NCBI GenBank assembly: GCA_019634925.1
Contig: JAHCAL010000004.1
Location: 62,001 to 126,000 of the forward strand
Origin: Pseudomonadales bacterium
Lineage (GTDB): Bacteria > Pseudomonadota > Gammaproteobacteria > Pseudomonadales > Azotimanducaceae
Reading direction: 5' to 3'
Length of the DNA stretch: 64,000 nt
This document shows positions 60,938 through 64,000 of the stretch, piece after piece. Position numbers and translations under genes: made by a program. The notes below the pieces were generated by a model that saw only the letters and a list, made by a program, of their open reading frames with translations, did no database searches and was not told the DNA's origin. Numbering within the stretch: the first letter of the stretch is position 1; every line of letters starts with the position of its first letter.

Positions 60938-61783
60938 TCAAGGCGTGTTCTGCTCGAACGACGGACCGGCGAACCGCCGCGGGGGCGGCGGCTGGTTGGC
61001 GCCGGGCTTCGGGGCCAGCGCGACCGCTCCGGCGGTCGCGCCACCGTCTACCACGAGCGTATGGCCGGTGACGAACTGGGCCGCGTCGCTGGCCAGGAAC
61101 AGCGCTGCACTCGCAATGTCTTCCGGCTGCCCTGCGCGCGGGTATGGCTGGCCGCGGGCCAGCATGTCCTCCACTGCGCTGCGGTTGGCTTCGGCGCCGT
61201 AGACGATCGGGGTCAGGATGCCGCCGGGCGCGATGCAGTTCACCCGGATCCGGTCGCGCCCGAACTCGAGTGCCGCCGAGCGGGTGAGATTCACCACACC
61301 GGCCTTGGCGGCGCAGTACGCGTGCAGATTCGGGAACCCGTCGATACCGGCGATCGACGCGGTCGAGATGATGGATCCACCGCCCGCCGCGCGGATCGGC
61401 CCGGCGGCATGCTTGATGCCCAGGAAGACGCCGCGCAGGCACACTGCCTGGGTCCGGTCCCAGTCTTCCACCCGGATCTGTTCGAGCGGGCCGACCGCGC
61501 CACCGATACCGGCATTGTTGAACATGATGTCGAGCCGGCCGAATTCGTCGACTGCCCGCGCCACCAGCGCCTCGACGTCGCTTTCCTCTGCCACGTCGGT
61601 GCGCTGGAAAACCGCGCGCGGACCGAGCTGGGATGCTTCAAGCGCCACCGCTTCGCCGCCGTCGGTATTGAGATCGGCAACCACGACGTGCGCGCCCGCA
61701 CGCGTGAACAGCAGCGCGCTCGCCCGGCCCATGCCGCTCGCAGCGCCGGTGATGATGGCCACGCGGCCGCTCAGGTCGTACAT
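60938..61783 (-). CDS. SDR family NAD(P)-dependent oxidoreductase
   Basis: 281 residues. TGAASGMGRAS, NNAGIGG and YCAAK form the classical SDR active site, with SIISTASIAG and APGGILTPIV before and after. A Pro-rich C-terminal tail of about 20 residues (GANQPPPPRRFAG) is extra. It is likely a hydroxysteroid-type or alcohol dehydrogenase. The start codon could be 61786 or 61783; GGGGGG lies 6 bp before the latter. A palindrome upstream at 61823 may be its operator. Confidence 0.9.
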   Translation of the reverse strand: MYDLSGRVAIITGAASGMGRASALLFTRAGAHVVVADLNTDGGEAVALEASQLGPRAVFQRTDVAEESDVEALVARAVDEFGRLDIMFNNAGIGGAVGPLEQIRVEDWDRTQAVCLRGVFLGIKHAAGPIRAAGGGSIISTASIAGIDGFPNLHAYCAAKAGVVNLTRSAALEFGRDRIRVNCIAPGGILTPIVYGAEANRSAVEDMLARGQPYPRAGQPEDIASAALFLASDAAQFVTGHTLVVDGGATAGAVALAPKPGANQPPPPRRFAGPSFEQNTP

Positions 61784-61822
61784 CATGTTCCCCCCATCGA
61801 ACTGCAATGAATCGGATTTGCA

Positions 61823-61838
61823 TTAAAACGCGTTGTAA
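61823..61838. promoter_or_regulatory. TetR-type operator-like palindrome upstream of the SDR gene
   Basis: TTAAAACG-CGTTGTAA is a 16-bp palindrome with one mismatch (an A where a C would make it perfect), 40 bp from the SDR start in the 381-bp AT-richer gap before the PadR gene. The length and symmetry suit a TetR-family regulator. No TetR gene is in the window. Confidence 0.4.
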
Positions 61839-62122
61839 CGATTCAAGTATGGGGAAAGGCGTGCCCGAACGGAACCTGGCATCGGTGACGAACGCGTGCT
61901 TCGGCATCCAACAAGCGCACAAGGGCGCGGCGTGCCCGCCATTGCATCGCCTCCCGGTCACCCGAGTCGAGGCGCGATCGCCCTCATGGGGAGATCCTCT
62001 GCCGCCCACCTGATCCGCTCGAAGTCCGGATGCTCGAGCGATCGACAAATGAGCATAGACATCGACGATGTGCCTCGTGAGCACCTGCCCAGGTTCGCGC
62101 ATCTCCCCGATAGCTTATTCGT

Positions 62123-62149
62123 TATATGAAGGATAATATCCAACATATA
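62123..62149. promoter_or_regulatory. Operator-like palindrome ahead of the PadR gene
   Basis: Arms TATATGAAGGATA and TATCCAACATATA around a central A match at 11 of 13 positions. It sits 16-42 bp upstream of the PadR start, in the AT-richest part of the window, and overlaps where a promoter would be. PadR regulators usually bind ATG(T)-n-(A)CAT palindromes near their own gene, so autoregulation is plausible. Confidence 0.55.
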
Positions 62150-62164
62150 CAGAAAAAGGAGCCG

Positions 62165-62593
62165 ATGATGGAAATCCGGAAGACGCGGCAACGGCTGAAG
62201 ACCCTCGAAGCCCTGGCCGGGCTGGGGGTTTCGCATGGTTTCGAGATCGCGTCGACTGCGAACCTGAAGCCCGGCACGGTGTACGGCGTACTCGCCACAT
62301 TCGAGGAGGCTGGATTCGTCGAGAGCCGCTGGGAGCCGGAGGACGATCCGAAGGGGCGTCCCCGCCGCCGGCTCTACCGATTGACGCCAGAAGGCGTCGA
62401 GCTCCTGCAGGCATATCGCGCTCACTTCGCTGCCGCCGCGTCTCCTGGTCTGATTGCAACGATCTCGAATGAGCTCCACGCGGCCATCGATCAGGTGTGG
62501 GGCGGCATGTTTCAGTATGGCGTCAAGGTCGAAAAGGAACGCCAGCTCAAAGCGCTCGAGGAATACCGCAAGCATCGGAAACCCGCCGACTGA
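62165..62593 (+). CDS. PadR-family transcriptional regulator
   Basis: 142 residues. The winged helix is TRQRLKTLEALAGLGVSHGFEIASTANLKPGTVYGVLATFEEAGFVESRWE, followed by the wing DDPKGRPRRRLYRLTPEG and a C-terminal helix for dimerisation. It would repress a gene until an effector binds. Tandem ATGs at 62165 and 62168 follow AAAAAGGAG, making the first the likely start; a frame is open back to 62126. No target gene is adjacent, so it may act on itself or a distant locus. Confidence 0.87.
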   Translation: MMEIRKTRQRLKTLEALAGLGVSHGFEIASTANLKPGTVYGVLATFEEAGFVESRWEPEDDPKGRPRRRLYRLTPEGVELLQAYRAHFAAAASPGLIATISNELHAAIDQVWGGMFQYGVKVEKERQLKALEEYRKHRKPAD

Positions 62594-62721
62594 ACAGGCC
62601 CACACACGCTCTGCGGTTCGAGCATGCTCGCTCGCGCGGCTATCGCCAGCATTTCAGGGCAATGCCTGCGATTGATTGCTTGCCGGTTGGTTTGGTCTGG
62701 TTCGGTTTTCTGGAGCTTCCC

Positions 62722-62952
62722 ATGGCTGGCTTGAGTGTCAGAAGACTCGACGACGAGAGGTTCGCACGCTTTCGGAATCGTGCCGTAAGGCATGGGGAGT
62801 CCATGCAGGAGACGCGCCGCATTCGCAATGACACGGTCAGTGCGCCAGAACGCCCTTGTTATCGCGCGCTTCGCAACTTCGGACTGGAACACGGGCTTGA
62901 TCTGCAGTCGCCCAAAAGGACGGCGCACGAGCCGCTGGATCTGACCGAATGA
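62722..62952 (+). CDS. FitA/StbC-like antitoxin, probably degenerate
   Basis: 76 residues. MAGLSVRRLDDERFARFRNRAVRHGESMQ matches FitA-type ribbon-helix-helix antitoxins (MAGLSVRxLDDE), and the end (EHGLDLQSPKRTAHEPLDLTE) also matches. Between them ETRRIRNDTVSAPERP is one residue short in the helix that usually reads EEEVRRILRDAV. The stop overlaps the toxin-like ATG by 4 nt, as in normal FitAB pairs. Confidence 0.6.
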   Translation: MAGLSVRRLDDERFARFRNRAVRHGESMQETRRIRNDTVSAPERPCYRALRNFGLEHGLDLQSPKRTAHEPLDLTE

Positions 62953-63008
62953 TCCTGCCGAGCACGAGCATCGTATCAGAGGTGACGTCGCGGCTGGGCT
63001 GGGTCTGA
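62949..63008 (+). pseudogene. FitB/VapC-type PIN toxin, remnant of its start
   Basis: MILPSTSIVSEVTSRLGWV then a stop. Normal FitB begins M-I-x-L-D-T-N-V-V-S-E-V; here the metal-binding Asp-Thr-Asn is Ser-Thr-Ser and the frame ends at once. The 150 bp after it show no PIN-domain continuation. The toxin is dead. The rest of this gap up to 63162 holds only the short tandem repeat at 63131. Confidence 0.6.
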
Positions 63009-63130
63009 AGTAGCCGCATGGCCAAGTTCGCCATCAAATCGGCGGCGGCCCCATTGCCTGGGGGCACCGCTTTTGAAATTGGTGGCGGATGGTTGACCGC
63101 AGAACTGGGTCCTCGGTCAGCCATTTGGGG

Positions 63131-63150
63131 CCGGTGCGAACCGGTGCGAA
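63131..63150. repeat. Tandem 10-bp repeat
   Basis: CCGGTGCGAA occurs twice in direct succession between the toxin remnant and the Fic gene. Probably a slippage or junction trace. Confidence 0.7.
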
Positions 63151-63162
63151 TTCCCGCATGAA

Positions 63163-64000
63163 TCACCGCGACAACAGCTCGATGTAGCGCTGGTAGCTGT
63201 AGCTGCGATTCTTTTTCTGGCCGGTCATTTCCGTCACGATACCCAGGCCTTCCAGTACCTTGACGGCGGCAGTGGCGGTCGGAAAGGTGGTGTCCAGTTT
63301 TTGTCGCACCCGTTCGATGGTGAAGCGCGGCATCATGGGCAGCAGCTCGAACAGCCGGTAGCTGGCGGGGCCAGCCTTGGGAGCGTCGAGCAGGCGGCGC
63401 CGATCCGCTACGATCAGGCTGGCGATGGCGATGATGCTGCGTTCGGCGTCACTGGCGGCCATCGCCACGCCCTCGAGAAAGAACGCGACCCAGGACTCCC
63501 AGTCGCCCTCGGTGCGGACGATCGACAGGCGCCGGTAGTATTCGGCATGATGCTGCTTCAGGTAGCCGCTCAGGTACATCAGCGGCTCGGGCAACAAACC
63601 CCAGTGTTCCAGCAGTGCGGCAATCAGCAGGCGGCCGATACGGCCATTGCCGTCGAGGAAGGGGTGGATGGTTTCGAATTGGGCGTGCGCCAGCGCAATC
63701 CTGACCAGCGCCGGCAGCGCGCCCGCCTCGTCGTGAATGAATTGTTCCAGAATGCTCAGCAGATCTGCCACCCGGTCGGGGGGTGGCGGCACGAAAGCCG
63801 CGTTGCCCGGACGGGTGCCGCCAATCCAGTTCTGGGAACGCCGCAGTTCGCCGGGCTGCTTGCCGGCACCGCGCACCCCGTCCAGCAGGACACGGTGGGC
63901 CTCGCACAGCAGGCGCAAGCTGATGGGTAGCCCATTGGGATCGCGCAGATTGTCCTGTACCAGCCGGAAGGCGCGCAGATAGTTGGTGACTTCCTCGACA
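63163..64000 (-). CDS. Fic family protein, 5' end beyond the window
   Basis: About 279 residues are visible. The Fic motif HPFLDGNGRIGR is complete (roughly 63630-63670), so the protein can transfer AMP or another nucleotide to a target hydroxyl. Upstream is a helical part (LLCEAHRVLLDGVRGAGKQPGELRRSQNWIGG) of the Fic N-domain, and downstream lies a winged helix (FTIERVRQKLDTTFPTATAAVKVLEGLGIVTEMTG). This Fic plus C-terminal wHTH form is common on mobile or accessory DNA. The N-terminus, including a possible inhibitory helix, is cut off. Confidence 0.9.
   Translation of the reverse strand, partial: VEEVTNYLRAFRLVQDNLRDPNGLPISLRLLCEAHRVLLDGVRGAGKQPGELRRSQNWIGGTRPGNAAFVPPPPDRVADLLSILEQFIHDEAGALPALVRIALAHAQFETIHPFLDGNGRIGRLLIAALLEHWGLLPEPLMYLSGYLKQHHAEYYRRLSIVRTEGDWESWVAFFLEGVAMAASDAERSIIAIASLIVADRRRLLDAPKAGPASYRLFELLPMMPRFTIERVRQKLDTTFPTATAAVKVLEGLGIVTEMTGQKKNRSYSYQRYIELLSR

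Noticed and set aside
61807..62105. Short frames on both strands between the SDR and PadR genes
   Set aside because: No ribosome binding site, no domain and mixed composition.
1..64000. CRISPR arrays, tRNA or rRNA genes, and intact insertion sequences
   Set aside because: None seen on reading both strands; no transposase-like frame and no regularly spaced repeats.

Overview
The window is gene-dense, high-G+C DNA (sampled lines near 68% G+C) from a Gram-negative bacterium: there is a TonB-dependent receptor, lipoproteins with lipoboxes, periplasmic cytochromes and many cleaved signal peptides. The enzyme mix (acyl-CoA ligase, acyl-CoA dehydrogenases, hydratases, MaoC, CaiB/BaiF CoA-transferase, Rieske oxygenase, LLM flavoenzymes, nitronate monooxygenases, many SDRs, PQQ dehydrogenases) suits a Pseudomonadota, probably a gammaproteobacterium that breaks down lipids, terpenoids, steroids or hydrocarbons. 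No rRNA or tRNA was seen, so the assignment to a lineage is inference.

Layout. 1-3977: fatty-acyl activation and oxidation genes, a PPOX-like flavoprotein and a nitronate monooxygenase. 4175-9716: a tightly overlapping five-gene peptide/nickel-type ABC importer. 9813-13242: MaoC hydratase, serine hydrolase, a 4-TM protein and NIPSNAP-like genes. 13258-19956: PQQ/cytochrome dehydrogenase, serine hydrolase, MscS channel, TonB receptor. 20138-21937: cytochrome c, HupE/UreJ-like membrane protein and membrane-anchored protein. 22079-24390: a coupled acyl-CoA dehydrogenase pair. 24409-26951: M48 protease with a YjgN/DUF898 membrane protein. 27113-28832: a decayed phytanoyl-CoA dioxygenase abutting a lower-G+C serine hydrolase. 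29034-34678: FAD monooxygenase, amidohydrolase, LLM oxidoreductase, CoA-transferase, enoyl-CoA hydratase. 34697-40208: a selenoprotein-B-like relic, then a run of secreted proteins of unknown function with a redoxin/cytochrome/copper-oxygenase fusion, a 4-TM protein and a 39-residue membrane peptide. 40364-48321: nitronate monooxygenase, LLM enzyme, TerB-like protein, NhaR-like regulator, HPF-like protein, isocitrate dehydrogenase, MFS transporter. 48500-53010: SDR, TPR metalloprotease-like protein and small secreted proteins around a transglutaminase-like protease. 53059-57326: Rieske oxygenase coupled to a truncated haemoglobin, then a quinohaemoprotein dehydrogenase. 57366-61783: SDRs, RIO kinase, acyltransferase. 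61784-64000: an accessory end with a PadR regulator and its likely operator, a decayed FitAB toxin-antitoxin pair and a partial Fic protein.

The best candidates for something undescribed are the extracytoplasmic redox cluster at 35068-40208 and the Rieske-globin pair at 53059-55043. A perfect 40-bp palindrome inside a coding region (30154-30193) is the most unusual purely sequence-level signal. Three loci (PhyH, GRDB-like, FitAB) look like genes in decay.
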